DNA from: Catellatospora citrea
Lineage (GTDB): Bacteria; Actinomycetota; Actinomycetes; Mycobacteriales; Micromonosporaceae
Length of the DNA: 64,000 nucleotides
Assembly: GCF_003610235.1 (NCBI RefSeq)
Contig: NZ_RAPR01000001.1
Coordinates: 4,216,001-4,280,000 of the forward strand
Direction of reading: 5' to 3'
Every line of letters starts with the position of its first letter. Position 1 is the first letter of the stretch. The notes beneath the pieces are model-generated. The model ran no database searches, was not told the DNA's origin, and saw only the letters and a list, made by a program, of their open reading frames with translations. A program made the translations under genes and the position numbers. Positions 52,875 to 64,000 of this stretch are shown piece by piece.

Positions 52875-54113
52875 ATGACGATCATCTACGAGCCCGAGCA
52901 CGGCCTCGCCCAGCAGCTGACCCTCCTGCTGGGCGAGGCGGTGGCGGTGCCGACCGCTGCGGATCTGGTGGAAAGGGTCAACTCCGACCGCGCCGAGCAG
53001 TTGGTCCTGTTCGGGCCGAGCACGCCGCTGGCGGAGGCGCTCGCCTTCGCGGACCAGTGCCGACTGCGGCGGCCCGAGCTCGGGGTCGTCCTGCTGCGTT
53101 CCTCCCTCGACGTCGCCGTGCTGGCCGATGCCCTGAAAGCGGGTGTGCGAGAAGTGGTCGATCCTTCAGATCAGGTGGCGGTGCTGGCCGCGACAGCCCG
53201 GTCCCTGGACCTGTCGCGGCAGTTGCTCAGCCGGCCCACCGGCCGCGCCGCGGTGCCGGCCCAGGCGGCCCCTGCGGCGCCGGCCGCCCCACCTGCGGCG
53301 GCAGGGCCGAGTGAGTCCGCCGAGAGCCAGGTCATCACCGTCTTCGCCGCCAAGGGCGGGTGCGGCAAGAGCACCGTCGCCACCAACCTGGCGATCACCC
53401 TGGCGCAGGGCACCAAGGCATCAGGGCCCCGCCGCGTATGCCTCATCGACCTCGATCTCGCCTTCGGCGATGTGGCGATCATGATGCAGTTGACGCCCCA
53501 GCGGACGATCGCCGACGCGATCCCGGTGGCCGACCGGATCGACGAGACCGGGCTGCGCACCCTGCTCACCCGCTACCAGCATGGCGGTGCGGAGGTGGAC
53601 GTGCTGCTGGCGCCGGTGCAGCCGGCAATCGCCGAGGAGGTGACCCGGGACCTCATCACCGAGATCATCCACCTGGCCCGGGACATGTTCGACTTCGTCG
53701 TCATCGACACGGCGAGCGCGTTCACCGAGCAGATGCTGGCCGCGCTCGACGCCACGCACCACTACGTACTGGTCGCCACGCCGGAGTTGCCCTCGCTGAA
53801 GAACCTGCGGGTCACCCTCGACATGTTCGAGCTGCTCGACTACCGCCGCGAGGCCCGCACCGTCGTGCTGAACCGGGCCGACTCCAAGGTGGGCATCTCC
53901 ATGGCCGAGGTGGAGAAGGTGATCCGGATGCCGATCACCGGGTTCATTCCCAGCAGCCGCGACGTGCCGCTGTCCGCCAACCGCGGTGTGCCGCTGGCCG
54001 CGGCTCAGCCGCAGCACGCGGTCAGCGTGGCCATCCGCGAGCTGGCCGTCAAGCGATTCCTCGGCACCGCCGCACCCGCCAAGCGCGGGATGTTCGCTCG
54101 GAAGAAGGGCTGA
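52875..54113 (+). CDS. cpaE: CpaE/TadZ-type ATPase of the Tad pilus
   Basis: The protein has 412 residues. A receiver-like N-terminal domain (1-115) without a clear phospho-acceptor Asp is joined by an Ala/Pro linker to a ParA/MinD-type ATPase (150-390). The deviant Walker A is KGGCGKST; LIDLDLAFGDV and FDFVVIDTASAF follow. TadZ proteins place the pilus machine at the cell pole or its assembly site. It lies between cpaB and tadA, 9 nt and 4 nt away. Confidence 0.92.
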   Translation: MTIIYEPEHGLAQQLTLLLGEAVAVPTAADLVERVNSDRAEQLVLFGPSTPLAEALAFADQCRLRRPELGVVLLRSSLDVAVLADALKAGVREVVDPSDQVAVLAATARSLDLSRQLLSRPTGRAAVPAQAAPAAPAAPPAAAGPSESAESQVITVFAAKGGCGKSTVATNLAITLAQGTKASGPRRVCLIDLDLAFGDVAIMMQLTPQRTIADAIPVADRIDETGLRTLLTRYQHGGAEVDVLLAPVQPAIAEEVTRDLITEIIHLARDMFDFVVIDTASAFTEQMLAALDATHHYVLVATPELPSLKNLRVTLDMFELLDYRREARTVVLNRADSKVGISMAEVEKVIRMPITGFIPSSRDVPLSANRGVPLAAAQPQHAVSVAIRELAVKRFLGTAAPAKRGMFARKKG

Positions 54114-54117
54114 CCCG

Positions 54118-55566
54118 ATGTCCCTGCAGGATCGTCTCGGACAGCGCACCACCCCGGCCGCCGGCGGCGGCGTGCTCAGCGAGCGGATCGGCAGCGCGAA
54201 CGAGGCCTCCGGCGCCTCGGCCGCGCACGCCGCACCCGTGTCGGCCATGCCGGTCAGCGGCATCCAGTTCGGCCGCCGCAACACGCGGCGGGCGTACGAC
54301 CCGCTGGCAGCCGTGCGCAAGCGCGCCCACCAGGCGCTGCTGGACCTGCTCGGGCCGCAGCTCTACGACACCGTCTCCGACGACGCCGAGCTGGAGCGGC
54401 GGGTCCGCGACGCGCTGCCCGAGGTGCTGTCGAAGGAGGAGGCCAACCTCACCGCCGGCGATCGGGCGACGGCATACCGGCAGATCCTCGACGAGATCCT
54501 GGGGCACGGGCCGATCGAGCCGATGCTGCGCGACCCGGAGATCACCGAGATCATGGTGAACGCCTGGGACCGCATCTACGTCGAGCGGTTCGGCCACATC
54601 CACGCGGTGGACGCGGCGTTCATGGACGAGTCGCACCTGCGGCGGGTGATCGACAAGATCGTGTCCCGGGTCGGCCGGCGCGTCGACGAGTCCTCGCCCA
54701 TGGTCGACGCGCGCCTGCCCGACGGCAGCCGGGTCAACGCCGTGGTGCCGCCGATCGCCCTGGACGGCGCCGCGCTGACGATCCGCAAGTTCGCCGCCGA
54801 CCCGTACACGGTCGACGACCTGGTCAGATTCGGGACCATGAGCGCGCGCGTCGCCGAGCTGCTGCGCGCCTGCGTGCAGGGCCGACTCGACATCCTGATC
54901 TCGGGTGGCACCGGCACCGGCAAGACCACCCTGCTGAACGTGATCTCCTCGTTCCTGCCGCCCGACGAGCGCATCATCACCATCGAGGACTCCGCCGAGC
55001 TGCGCCTGGCCCAGGAGCACGTGCTGCGGATGGAGTACCGCCCGCCGAACATCGAGGGCCGCGGCGAGGTCACCATCCGCGACCTGGTCCGCAACGCGCT
55101 CCGGATGCGGCCCGACCGCATCGTCGTCGGCGAGGTCCGCGACGGCGCCGCGCTGGACATGCTGCAGGCGATGAACACCGGCCACGACGGCTCACTCACC
55201 ACGGTGCACGCGAACACGCCCCGCGACTCGCTGGCCCGGCTCGAGACCATGGTGCTGATGGCGGGCATGGACCTGCCGGTCCGGGCCATCCGCGAGCAGA
55301 TCGCCAGCGCCGTCGACGTGGTCGTGCAGCTCGCCCGGCTCCGCGACGGCACCCGCCGCATCACCCACATCACCGAGGTCACCGGTATGGAGGGCGACGT
55401 CATCACCATGCAGGACCTGTTCGCCTTCGACTACCGCGCCGGTCAGGACCAGTACGGCCGCCATCAGGGTGCGCTGACCAGCACCGGGCTGCGCCCGAGA
55501 TTCGTGGACCAGCTCGCCGACCAGGGCATCGTCATCACCCCGGAACTCTTCGGGAGGGGCCAGTGA
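54118..55566 (+). CDS. tadA: Tad secretion ATPase TadA/CpaF
   Basis: ATG at 54118 with AAGGG upstream gives 482 residues. The N-terminal helical part (55-170) leads to the secretion-ATPase core with Walker A SGGTGTGKTT (262-271), the Asp box IITIEDSAELRL, Walker B RPDRIVVGEVRDGAALDMLQAM and the His box SLTTVHANTPRDSL. It powers pilin polymerisation from the cytoplasmic side. tadB overlaps its stop as GTGA. Confidence 0.95.
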   Translation: MSLQDRLGQRTTPAAGGGVLSERIGSANEASGASAAHAAPVSAMPVSGIQFGRRNTRRAYDPLAAVRKRAHQALLDLLGPQLYDTVSDDAELERRVRDALPEVLSKEEANLTAGDRATAYRQILDEILGHGPIEPMLRDPEITEIMVNAWDRIYVERFGHIHAVDAAFMDESHLRRVIDKIVSRVGRRVDESSPMVDARLPDGSRVNAVVPPIALDGAALTIRKFAADPYTVDDLVRFGTMSARVAELLRACVQGRLDILISGGTGTGKTTLLNVISSFLPPDERIITIEDSAELRLAQEHVLRMEYRPPNIEGRGEVTIRDLVRNALRMRPDRIVVGEVRDGAALDMLQAMNTGHDGSLTTVHANTPRDSLARLETMVLMAGMDLPVRAIREQIASAVDVVVQLARLRDGTRRITHITEVTGMEGDVITMQDLFAFDYRAGQDQYGRHQGALTSTGLRPRFVDQLADQGIVITPELFGRGQ

Positions 55567-57464
55567 AGCGCCGATTCGGCCTCGGGGCGCTGTCCGCCAC
55601 GGTCGTCGCCACGATGGTCTGGCTGACCGCCGCGCCCGCCGCGGCGGCGGATCCCGCGCTGAGCATCTCCGGCCTGCGCCAGGAGGCGGGGCTGCTGGAG
55701 TTCTACCTGTCGGCACAGGACCTGCCGGCCGGCACCGCGTTCGACACGGTCGCGGTCAAGGCCGGCGACCGCACTTTCGAGGCCACGTCGAAGCAGGTCG
55801 CATCGGCGGAGACCGCCGCGGCGCGGCGCGGGGTGGTGCTGGTGCTGGACACGTCGGGCTCCATGACCGGCGGTCCGATCGACGCCGCCCGGACCGCCGC
55901 GCGGCGCTACCTGGAGCTGGTCCCGGCCGACGTCGAGATCGGCCTGGTGACCGCAGGCGCCCCGGCGACCGTGGCGCTCGCGCCGACGAAGGATCGCGCC
56001 GCCGCGAACCGGGCGGTCGACGCGCTGGCGGCGACGGGCGAGACCGCCCTGTACGACGGCGTACGGCTGGCGGCCGGGCTGATGAACAAGGGTGAGTGGG
56101 GGCAACGGCGCATCGTCGCGCTCTCCGACGGCGCCGACACCGCCTCGAAGGCCACGCTGGCGATGGCCCGCCAGGCGGCGGGTGCGGTCGCGGTCGACAC
56201 GATCGCGTTCGCCACCCCGGACACCACGGCGGGCATCCTCGCGGGGCTGTCCGCCGCCACCGGCGGGAGGGCGTTCGCCGCGGCCGACGCCGCCGCCCTC
56301 GGCGCGGCCTTCGCCGAGGCGTCCGGCTCGTTCTCGGTGCAGCTGCTGGTGCGGGTGACCGTGCCGGCGGAGCTGTCGGGGCAGCAGCTGCGGCTCACGG
56401 TGGCGGCGGGTGGGGCGAGCACCGAGGTGCCGGTCGCCTTCGCCGTCGACACCCGCGCGGTCGGGCCGCTTGTCGGTGTGCCTGGCGGCGCGCCGGGCAA
56501 CACCTGGCTGCTGGTGATCGGCGGGGTGGTCTTCGCCGGCCTGCTGGGCACGGCCCTGCTCGTGGTGGGACCGATGCTCTCCGCGTCCGACCGCCGGCGC
56601 CGCCTGTCCCAGCTGGACCAGTTCGTCGCGCCGCGCCGGTCCGCCGCCCCGGTCGACGGCTCCAGCCAGGTGACCGCCGCCGCTCTGGCGCTGTCGGAGC
56701 AGGTGGTGAAGTCGGCGAACGTGGAAGGCCGGCTCGCGACGCAGCTCGACCGGGCAGGCATGCGGTTGCGGCCGCACGAGTGGCTGCTGCTGCGCGCGCT
56801 CGCCTGTGTGGTGGCCGCGGTGCTGATCGGCGTGCTGCTGGCACCGCTGGCGGGTGTCGTGCTCGGCCCGCTGGTGGGCTGGCTGTTCACCTCGCTCTAC
56901 CACCGCAACCGCGCCACGAAGCGGGTCGAGGCCTTCCGCGAGCTGATGCCGGAGGCGCTCCAGCTGATCGTCGGCTCGTTGCGGTCCGGCTTCTCGCTGA
57001 CGCAGGCCATCGACGCGATGGCCCGCGAGCTGCCCGAGCCGATCGCGTCGGAGTTCGGCCGCGCGCTGGGCGAGGCGCGCCTCGGCGTCGACATCGAGGA
57101 CGCCCTGGATCGGGTCGCCGTGCGCATGCGCAGCAAGGACCTGGCCTGGGCGGTGGTCGCGATCCGGGTGCAGCGTGACATCGGCGGCAACCTGGCCGAG
57201 GTGTTGAGCACGACGGTCGAGACGATGCGGGAGCGCGAGGCGCTGTACCGCGAGGTGCGTTCGCTGTCGGCCGAGGGGCGGCTCAGCGCCTGGGTGCTGC
57301 TCGCGCTGCCGATCGGCGCCGGTGCGTTCATGTTCCTCAGCCGGGGGGAGTACGTCCGGCCCCTCTACACCGACATCCGCGGCATCGTGATGCTGGTGGT
57401 GGGTGTCCTCCTGTTGCTGGTCGGCGGCTTCTGGCTGTCCCGCTTGATCAAGATCGAGGTGTGA
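55563..57464 (+). CDS. tadB: vWA-TadB fusion (Tad inner-membrane platform protein)
   Basis: The protein has 633 residues, about twice a normal TadB. A signal peptide (1-29, ending PAAAA) is followed by a vWA domain (90-265) with MIDAS D96-TSGS, ALSDGADTAS and a beta-rich segment. A membrane helix (about 314-336) leads to the T2SSF/TadB part: two helices (405-445), the core EAFRELMPEALQLIVGSLRSGFSLTQAI, and two C-terminal helices. The vWA domain is therefore outside and the T2SSF core inside. It likely joins ligand binding or pilus-tip contact to the platform. tadC overlaps as GTGA. Confidence 0.9.
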   Translation: MKRRFGLGALSATVVATMVWLTAAPAAAADPALSISGLRQEAGLLEFYLSAQDLPAGTAFDTVAVKAGDRTFEATSKQVASAETAAARRGVVLVLDTSGSMTGGPIDAARTAARRYLELVPADVEIGLVTAGAPATVALAPTKDRAAANRAVDALAATGETALYDGVRLAAGLMNKGEWGQRRIVALSDGADTASKATLAMARQAAGAVAVDTIAFATPDTTAGILAGLSAATGGRAFAAADAAALGAAFAEASGSFSVQLLVRVTVPAELSGQQLRLTVAAGGASTEVPVAFAVDTRAVGPLVGVPGGAPGNTWLLVIGGVVFAGLLGTALLVVGPMLSASDRRRRLSQLDQFVAPRRSAAPVDGSSQVTAAALALSEQVVKSANVEGRLATQLDRAGMRLRPHEWLLLRALACVVAAVLIGVLLAPLAGVVLGPLVGWLFTSLYHRNRATKRVEAFRELMPEALQLIVGSLRSGFSLTQAIDAMARELPEPIASEFGRALGEARLGVDIEDALDRVAVRMRSKDLAWAVVAIRVQRDIGGNLAEVLSTTVETMREREALYREVRSLSAEGRLSAWVLLALPIGAGAFMFLSRGEYVRPLYTDIRGIVMLVVGVLLLLVGGFWLSRLIKIEV

Positions 57465-58387
57465 CCGTGGGCGCGCAGCTGATTCTCAACGTCGGCATCG
57501 GAGCCATCTTCGCCGCCATCGCGCTTGCGGTGATCACGCTGGTGTCGGCCAGTATCGGCCGGGCCGGGGTCGCCAAGGCGCTGGAGACGATCGACACCGT
57601 CTACGCGCCGGGCAGCGCCGCGGCCGCCGAGGAGAAGCTCGGTGACCGGCTTCGGCCGGCGGCGCAGCAGATGTCGGCACTGGGCCGGCTGCTGACACCG
57701 CGGGGCGCCGGCGCCCGGCTACAGCACTGGCTCGACTACGCCGGGAACCCGGTGGCCTGGCCGCCGGAGCGGGTCGTCGAGATGCAGGGCCTCGGCCTGC
57801 TCGTCTTCGCCGCCCTGGGCGCGGCGGCGGCGCTGGCGCTGGACTTCGGACCGGGGGCCGTCGTGGCGTGGGTGGTCGCGGGCGCTGCCCTGGGCTTCTG
57901 GGTGCCGTTCCTGGTCGTCTACGACCTGGGGGTACGCCGCCAGCAGGAGATCCGCCGCCGGCTTCCGGACGGGCTGGACCTGCTGACGCTGTCGGTCGAG
58001 GCCGGACTCGGCTTCGACGCCGCGCTGGCGCAGGTGGCCGTCACCATGCCCGGCGCCCTGTCCCGGGAATTCGCCCGGGTGCTGCAGGAGATGCAGATGG
58101 GCCAGCGCCGGTCCGCGGCGCTGCGGGCGCTCGCGGCACGGACCACGGTCCGCGAACTCAAGACCGTCACCCTGGCCCTCGTCCAGGCCGGTGAGCTCGG
58201 CATCCCGATCGCGGGCGTGCTGCGGGAGCAGGCACGGCAGATGCGGGTCAAGCGCCGCCAGCTCGCCGAGGAGACAGCACGCAAGCTGCCGGTGAAGGTG
58301 CTCTTCCCGCTGATCTTCTGCCTGTTCCCTGCCCTGTTCATCGTCATCCTCGGGCCCGGCGTCATCGGCATCATGGACGCCTTCTGA
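57461..58387 (+). CDS. tadC: Tad platform protein TadC
   Basis: The protein has 308 residues. An N-terminal helix (8-28), two helices (108-155), a T2SSF core (RRRLPDGLDLLTLSVEAGLGFDAAL, ELGIPIAGVLREQARQMRVKRRQ) and a C-terminal helix (LPVKVLFPLIFCLFPALFIVIL) are seen, as in TadC. It pairs with TadB under the TadA ATPase. Last gene of the pilus operon; a hairpin follows. Confidence 0.93.
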   Translation: MTVGAQLILNVGIGAIFAAIALAVITLVSASIGRAGVAKALETIDTVYAPGSAAAAEEKLGDRLRPAAQQMSALGRLLTPRGAGARLQHWLDYAGNPVAWPPERVVEMQGLGLLVFAALGAAAALALDFGPGAVVAWVVAGAALGFWVPFLVVYDLGVRRQQEIRRRLPDGLDLLTLSVEAGLGFDAALAQVAVTMPGALSREFARVLQEMQMGQRRSAALRALAARTTVRELKTVTLALVQAGELGIPIAGVLREQARQMRVKRRQLAEETARKLPVKVLFPLIFCLFPALFIVILGPGVIGIMDAF

Positions 58388-58388
58388 C

Positions 58389-58407
58389 CCGGCCCGATCA
58401 GGGCCGG
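58389..58407. terminator. Hairpin between tadC and response regulator
   Basis: CCGGCCC (58389-58395) pairs with GGGCCGG (58401-58407) around GATCA, just after the tadC stop and before the convergent regulator stop. Confidence 0.7.
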
Positions 58408-58411
58408 TCGG

Positions 58412-59026
58412 CTAGATGAGGTACAACCGGGCCGCGGCCTGCAGGGCCTGGGTCCGGTTGTGCACACCCAGCTTGTCGTAGAGGCGTGCCACGTAGGTGC
58501 GCACCGTGGACTCGGTCAGCCGCATGCGCACCGCGATCGCGGCCAGGCTGCCACCCGTGTTCAGCTGCTGCAGGATCTGCTCCTCGCGCGGGCTGAGCGC
58601 GGTGGACCGGGTCCGGCGGCGGGCCATCGCCTCGGCGAGGTTGGGCGCGGTGAACGAAGCCGGAGCCACCGCGGCGTGCCGCACCGCCGACATCAGCAGC
58701 TCGACCGGCGCGGAGCGCGGCAGGTATGCCGACAGCCCGGCCTGCAGCGCCTGCAGCAGCAGCCCGTCCTCGGCGGGGCCGGTGAGGATCAGCCCCAGTC
58801 GCGGCCGCGCGGCGCGCAGCTCGGCAGCCAGCTGCAGCCCGCCCTCGCCGGGGACGGCCGCGTCGATGGTGACCACGTGCGGGTCCAGGTCACCGATCAG
58901 GTCACGGGTCTCCTCGCCCGTGGCGGCCTGACCGACCAGGTCGATGTCGGTGTAGGTGGCGCAGGCGGCGCTGTATCCCAACCGCACCATCGTGACGGGG
59001 TCAACCGTGATCAGCTTCACTGACAA
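58412..59026 (-). CDS. LuxR-family response regulator with atypical receiver
   Basis: The protein has 204 residues. The receiver domain (1-118) keeps an Asp in the acceptor area (VVTIDAAVPGEGG, D54), but the conserved Lys after strand 5 is replaced (AYLPRSAP). The LuxR helix-turn-helix (140-200) reads LSPREEQILQQLNTGGSLAAIAVRM, STVRTYVARLYDKLGVHNRTQAL. TTG at 59026 follows AGGAG by six bases; GTG six bases later is an alternative. No sensor kinase is adjacent. Placement against the Tad operon makes it a candidate pilus regulator. Confidence 0.85.
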   Translation of the reverse strand: MSVKLITVDPVTMVRLGYSAACATYTDIDLVGQAATGEETRDLIGDLDPHVVTIDAAVPGEGGLQLAAELRAARPRLGLILTGPAEDGLLLQALQAGLSAYLPRSAPVELLMSAVRHAAVAPASFTAPNLAEAMARRRTRSTALSPREEQILQQLNTGGSLAAIAVRMRLTESTVRTYVARLYDKLGVHNRTQALQAAARLYLI

Positions 59027-59134
59027 GGTGCGCTCCTGGTGCCGCTGCGGACGCTTCCGTCCTACTGAGCGCCGCCGGGGCTCCCGGTGTCACTGTCACG
59101 TCACCGAACTCGTTCGTTCGGGTCCCACGGTTCG

Positions 59135-62188
<3,054 letters not shown>

Positions 62189-62238
62189 GCCCGGCCCGTC
62201 CGGCGGCACCCGCCACGCGCGTCCGTGAGAGTTGTTAC

Positions 62239-63618
62239 CTACATCGCGCGCAGTTCCACCAATGTGATATCCGGCGGCGCGCCGACCCGCACCGGCGGGC
62301 CCCAGAAACCGGCGCCGTTGGTCACGTACACCTGGGTGCCGTCGACCTCGCCGAGGCCCGAGATGACCGGCTGCTGCAGGGCCGCGATCAGGTTGAACGG
62401 GACCATCTGGCCGCCGTGGGTGTGCCCCGACAGCTGCAGGTCCACGCCGTGCTTGGCGGCCTCGAACGCCTGGATCGGCTGGTGCGCGAGCAGCACCACG
62501 GGCTTGCCCGGGTCCCGGCCGTCCAGCGCCTTGCCGAAGTCCGGCCCGCCCTCGCCGAGGTTTCCGCCGCTGACGTCGTTGACGCCGGCCAGGGTCAGCC
62601 CGCGGATGTCCAGCCGCTCGTTCTGCAGCGGCCGCATGCCCAGGCGCTCGACCTCGACGAGCCACTCCTCGGCTCCGGAGAAGTACTCGTGGTTGCCGGT
62701 GACGAAGTACGCGCCGTCGCGCGCGCGCAGCTCGGCCAGCGGCGCGGCCTCGTCGCCCAGCTCGGCGACGCTGCCGTCGACCATGTCGCCCGCGACGGCG
62801 ATCAGGTCGGCGTTCATGCCGTTGATCGAGCGGACGATGCGGCGGCTGTGCTCGATGCCGGTCAGCGGGCCCAGGTGGATGTCGCTGACCAGGGCGATCT
62901 TGTAGCCGTCCATGCTGCGCGGGAGCTTCGCCAGCGGGATCTGCACCCGCTTGAGCACCGGGTCGCCGAGCGCGGTCTTGACGCCGTACGCGGTGATGCC
63001 GGTCGCGGTCAGCCCGGCGAAGATCGCCGCACTGCGCGCGATGAGCAGCCGCCGGCTCGGGTCGGCCGGCCCGCCGCGCGCCGGTTCGGTGCCTGATCCA
63101 CCGACTTGCCCGGCACTCGTTGCCTTCGGGCTCTCGCTTTCGCCCACCTGCCCGGCAACTCCGGTGACCTTGGCCGGGCTCTCGGCCGCCGGGGGCAGGC
63201 CGGGCTCGGCGAGCAGGGTCTGCGACCCACCCGACCCGGTGCCCGTCGCGGCGGGGACCGTCGCGACGACGGAGTCGGCCGCGACCGGGGTCGGGGCGAC
63301 GCCGCGGCGGGCCCAGGTGCGGTTGGCGATCACGCGGGGGATCTCCAGCACCAGCAGCGTGACCAGCAGGTAGAACAGGACGGCCAGCCACATGTAGCCG
63401 ACCAGTGGGATGACCCAGGACGCCTTCGCGCCGATCGCCCGCGGCACGATGAACGCCGCCAGCAGCGCCGCCGCCAGCGCGATGATCGCCACGGCGCCGA
63501 CCCGGCGGCCGCGCTTCGTCGTGGTCGTGTCCTTGACCAGGCGCTTGTACAGGTACCAGTGGATCGGGCCGACGACGATCAGCACCATGCTGAAGAACAT
63601 CAGCGCTTGCAGCACCAC
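62239..63618 (-). CDS. Membrane-bound metallophosphoesterase
   Basis: The protein has 459 residues. About four hydrophobic segments (2-22, 40-60, 68-95 and one near 195-212) flank a long polar linker, placing the enzyme domain outside. The calcineurin-like site reads LVSDIHLGP, VAGDMVDG, VTGNHEYFSG, LLAHQP and LSGHTHGGQM, complete for two metals. YkuE/YaeI-type members act on lipid phosphates or nucleotides. The GTG start has AAAGGA upstream. It follows moaD by 13 nt, so it is in the moaA-moaD transcript. Confidence 0.88.
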   Translation of the reverse strand: MVLQALMFFSMVLIVVGPIHWYLYKRLVKDTTTTKRGRRVGAVAIIALAAALLAAFIVPRAIGAKASWVIPLVGYMWLAVLFYLLVTLLVLEIPRVIANRTWARRGVAPTPVAADSVVATVPAATGTGSGGSQTLLAEPGLPPAAESPAKVTGVAGQVGESESPKATSAGQVGGSGTEPARGGPADPSRRLLIARSAAIFAGLTATGITAYGVKTALGDPVLKRVQIPLAKLPRSMDGYKIALVSDIHLGPLTGIEHSRRIVRSINGMNADLIAVAGDMVDGSVAELGDEAAPLAELRARDGAYFVTGNHEYFSGAEEWLVEVERLGMRPLQNERLDIRGLTLAGVNDVSGGNLGEGGPDFGKALDGRDPGKPVVLLAHQPIQAFEAAKHGVDLQLSGHTHGGQMVPFNLIAALQQPVISGLGEVDGTQVYVTNGAGFWGPPVRVGAPPDITLVELRAM

Positions 63619-63631
63619 GGGGGTTTTCCTT

Positions 63632-63874
63632 TCACCCGCCGGCGAAGGGCGGGAGCACGTCCACGGTCGCGCCGGACGGCAGGGGCGCGCGGCGATCGTG
63701 CCACGCTAGCCCGTCAACCAGAAAGCTGGCTGAAAGCAGCACCCGGCTCAGGGCGTCCCCGTGCGCCGCGCCGAGCTCTTTGATCAACTGTGTCAGGTCC
63801 TGCCCGGCGGGCAACTGCTCCTCGGTGACCCCGGCGGCAGCGCGCGCTCCGGCGAAGTAGCGGATCGTCAGCAC
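63632..63874 (-). CDS. moaD: MoaD-type sulfur carrier, molybdopterin synthase small subunit
   Basis: GTG at 63874 lies six bases after GGAGG and gives 80 residues with a ubiquitin-like fold (LTIRYFAGARAAAG start, VDGLAWHDRRAPL) and the C-terminal PPFAGG. The terminal Gly-Gly carries the thiocarboxylate used by MoaE. An ATG two codons earlier abuts the ribosome site and is less likely. The start lies 2 nt beyond the moaA stop. Confidence 0.88.
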   Translation of the reverse strand: MLTIRYFAGARAAAGVTEEQLPAGQDLTQLIKELGAAHGDALSRVLLSASFLVDGLAWHDRRAPLPSGATVDVLPPFAGG

Positions 63875-63876
63875 AG

Positions 63877-64000
63877 TCATCCTCCGATAGCGGACATCGG
63901 GCGGTCCGGCTGCAGGAACGACGGGTCGTCGATGCCGTGGCCGGGCAGTTTGCCCCACATCGCCTCGCGCCAGCGCACGGCGATCTCCTCATCATCGGCT
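63877..64000 (-). CDS. moaA: GTP 3',8-cyclase MoaA, C-terminal end (partial)
   Basis: Only the last 40 codons lie in the window; the gene runs off the right edge. The visible part (REAMWGKLPGHGIDDPSF, ending RPMSAIGG) matches the MoaA C-terminus, including the Gly-Gly tail that completes the active site. The enzyme makes 3',8-cyclo-GTP for molybdopterin. moaD follows at once. Confidence 0.87.
   Translation of the reverse strand, partial: ADDEEIAVRWREAMWGKLPGHGIDDPSFLQPDRPMSAIGG

Noticed and set aside
51390..52901. Long minus-strand frame across tadG and cpaB
   Set aside because: It is the mirror of two recognised Tad genes with ribosome sites; no domain or start signal supports it.
62189..63391. 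N-terminal extension of the PHP-UvrD protein by about 400 residues
   Set aside because: The extension overlaps the metallophosphoesterase gene in another frame and is compositionally a shadow. The PHP motif starts within 15 residues of the chosen start.

Overview
The window is GC-rich throughout, about 70 percent by eye, with frequent GTG and TTG starts. Its gene content is that of an actinomycete, most likely in or near Micromonosporaceae; that family placement is inferred from gene style and synteny, not from a marker-gene search. The left edge is close to the replication origin. A perfect parS palindrome lies at 115-132 beside DnaA-box-like sequences. The following genes repeat the actinobacterial block that normally runs away from parA/parB: cwlM, trxA, trxB, an anti-sigma gene, sigM, a pseudokinase gene, murJ and pcnA. 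oriC itself is not in the window and is expected to the left.

Region by region. 1-6600 holds a HIT-like gene, an aminotransferase and ATP-grasp ligase pair, a GNAT gene, a DUF2786 gene and the cytoplasmic-type amidase homologue CwlM. 6700-16320 holds the thioredoxin pair, the sigM/anti-sigma/pseudokinase operon, a HerA-like ATPase, MurJ and the CCA-adding enzyme. 16346-21000 holds an MFS protein, an NfeD-flotillin pair and two tandem paralogous small membrane proteins. 21167-38002 is the ino1-to-dnaB block: ino1, padR with a perfect operator, a DUF5318 gene, a bifunctional penicillin-binding protein, two membrane proteins, an endonuclease IV-like gene, a secreted anchored protein, rpsF-ssb-rpsR-rplI, a vWA lipoprotein and dnaB. 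DnaA boxes lie just upstream of dnaB. 38018-43147 holds two crcB fluoride-channel genes around a DUF190 gene, a GT-C membrane protein and a GGDEF-EAL protein. 43416-46156 is a molybdenum cofactor operon (fused moaC-moaB, moeA, moaE). 46252-49045 holds a GT87-type mannosyltransferase, a DoxX protein and an anchored protein. 49061-58387 is a complete Tad/Flp pilus locus followed by a convergent response regulator. 59135-64000 holds a large PHP (EndoQ-like) plus UvrD fusion, a metallophosphoesterase, moaD and the 3' end of moaA.

Cell-envelope growth is a common theme. CwlM, MurJ, the pseudokinase with its sugar-binding-like ectodomain, SigM and its anti-sigma protein, the PBP and flotillin/NfeD all act at or on the envelope. 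Replication and repair (dnaB, ssb, parS, EndoQ-UvrD, endonuclease IV) form a second theme.

The least explained observations are these. (1) A 71-bp tandem repeat lies between the DUF190 gene and crcB2; each copy can be read as a 24-codon micro-ORF overlapping its neighbours by 4 nt, a related element sits before moeA, and a differently sequenced micro-ORF sits before a GT-C gene. (2) About 100 bp of unusually AT-rich, rare-codon sequence covers the P-loop of dnaB. (3) An EndoQ-like PHP nuclease is fused to a UvrD helicase. (4) A vWA ectodomain is fused to TadB. (5) The pseudokinase/ectodomain half of mycobacterial MviN is a separate gene inside the sigM operon.
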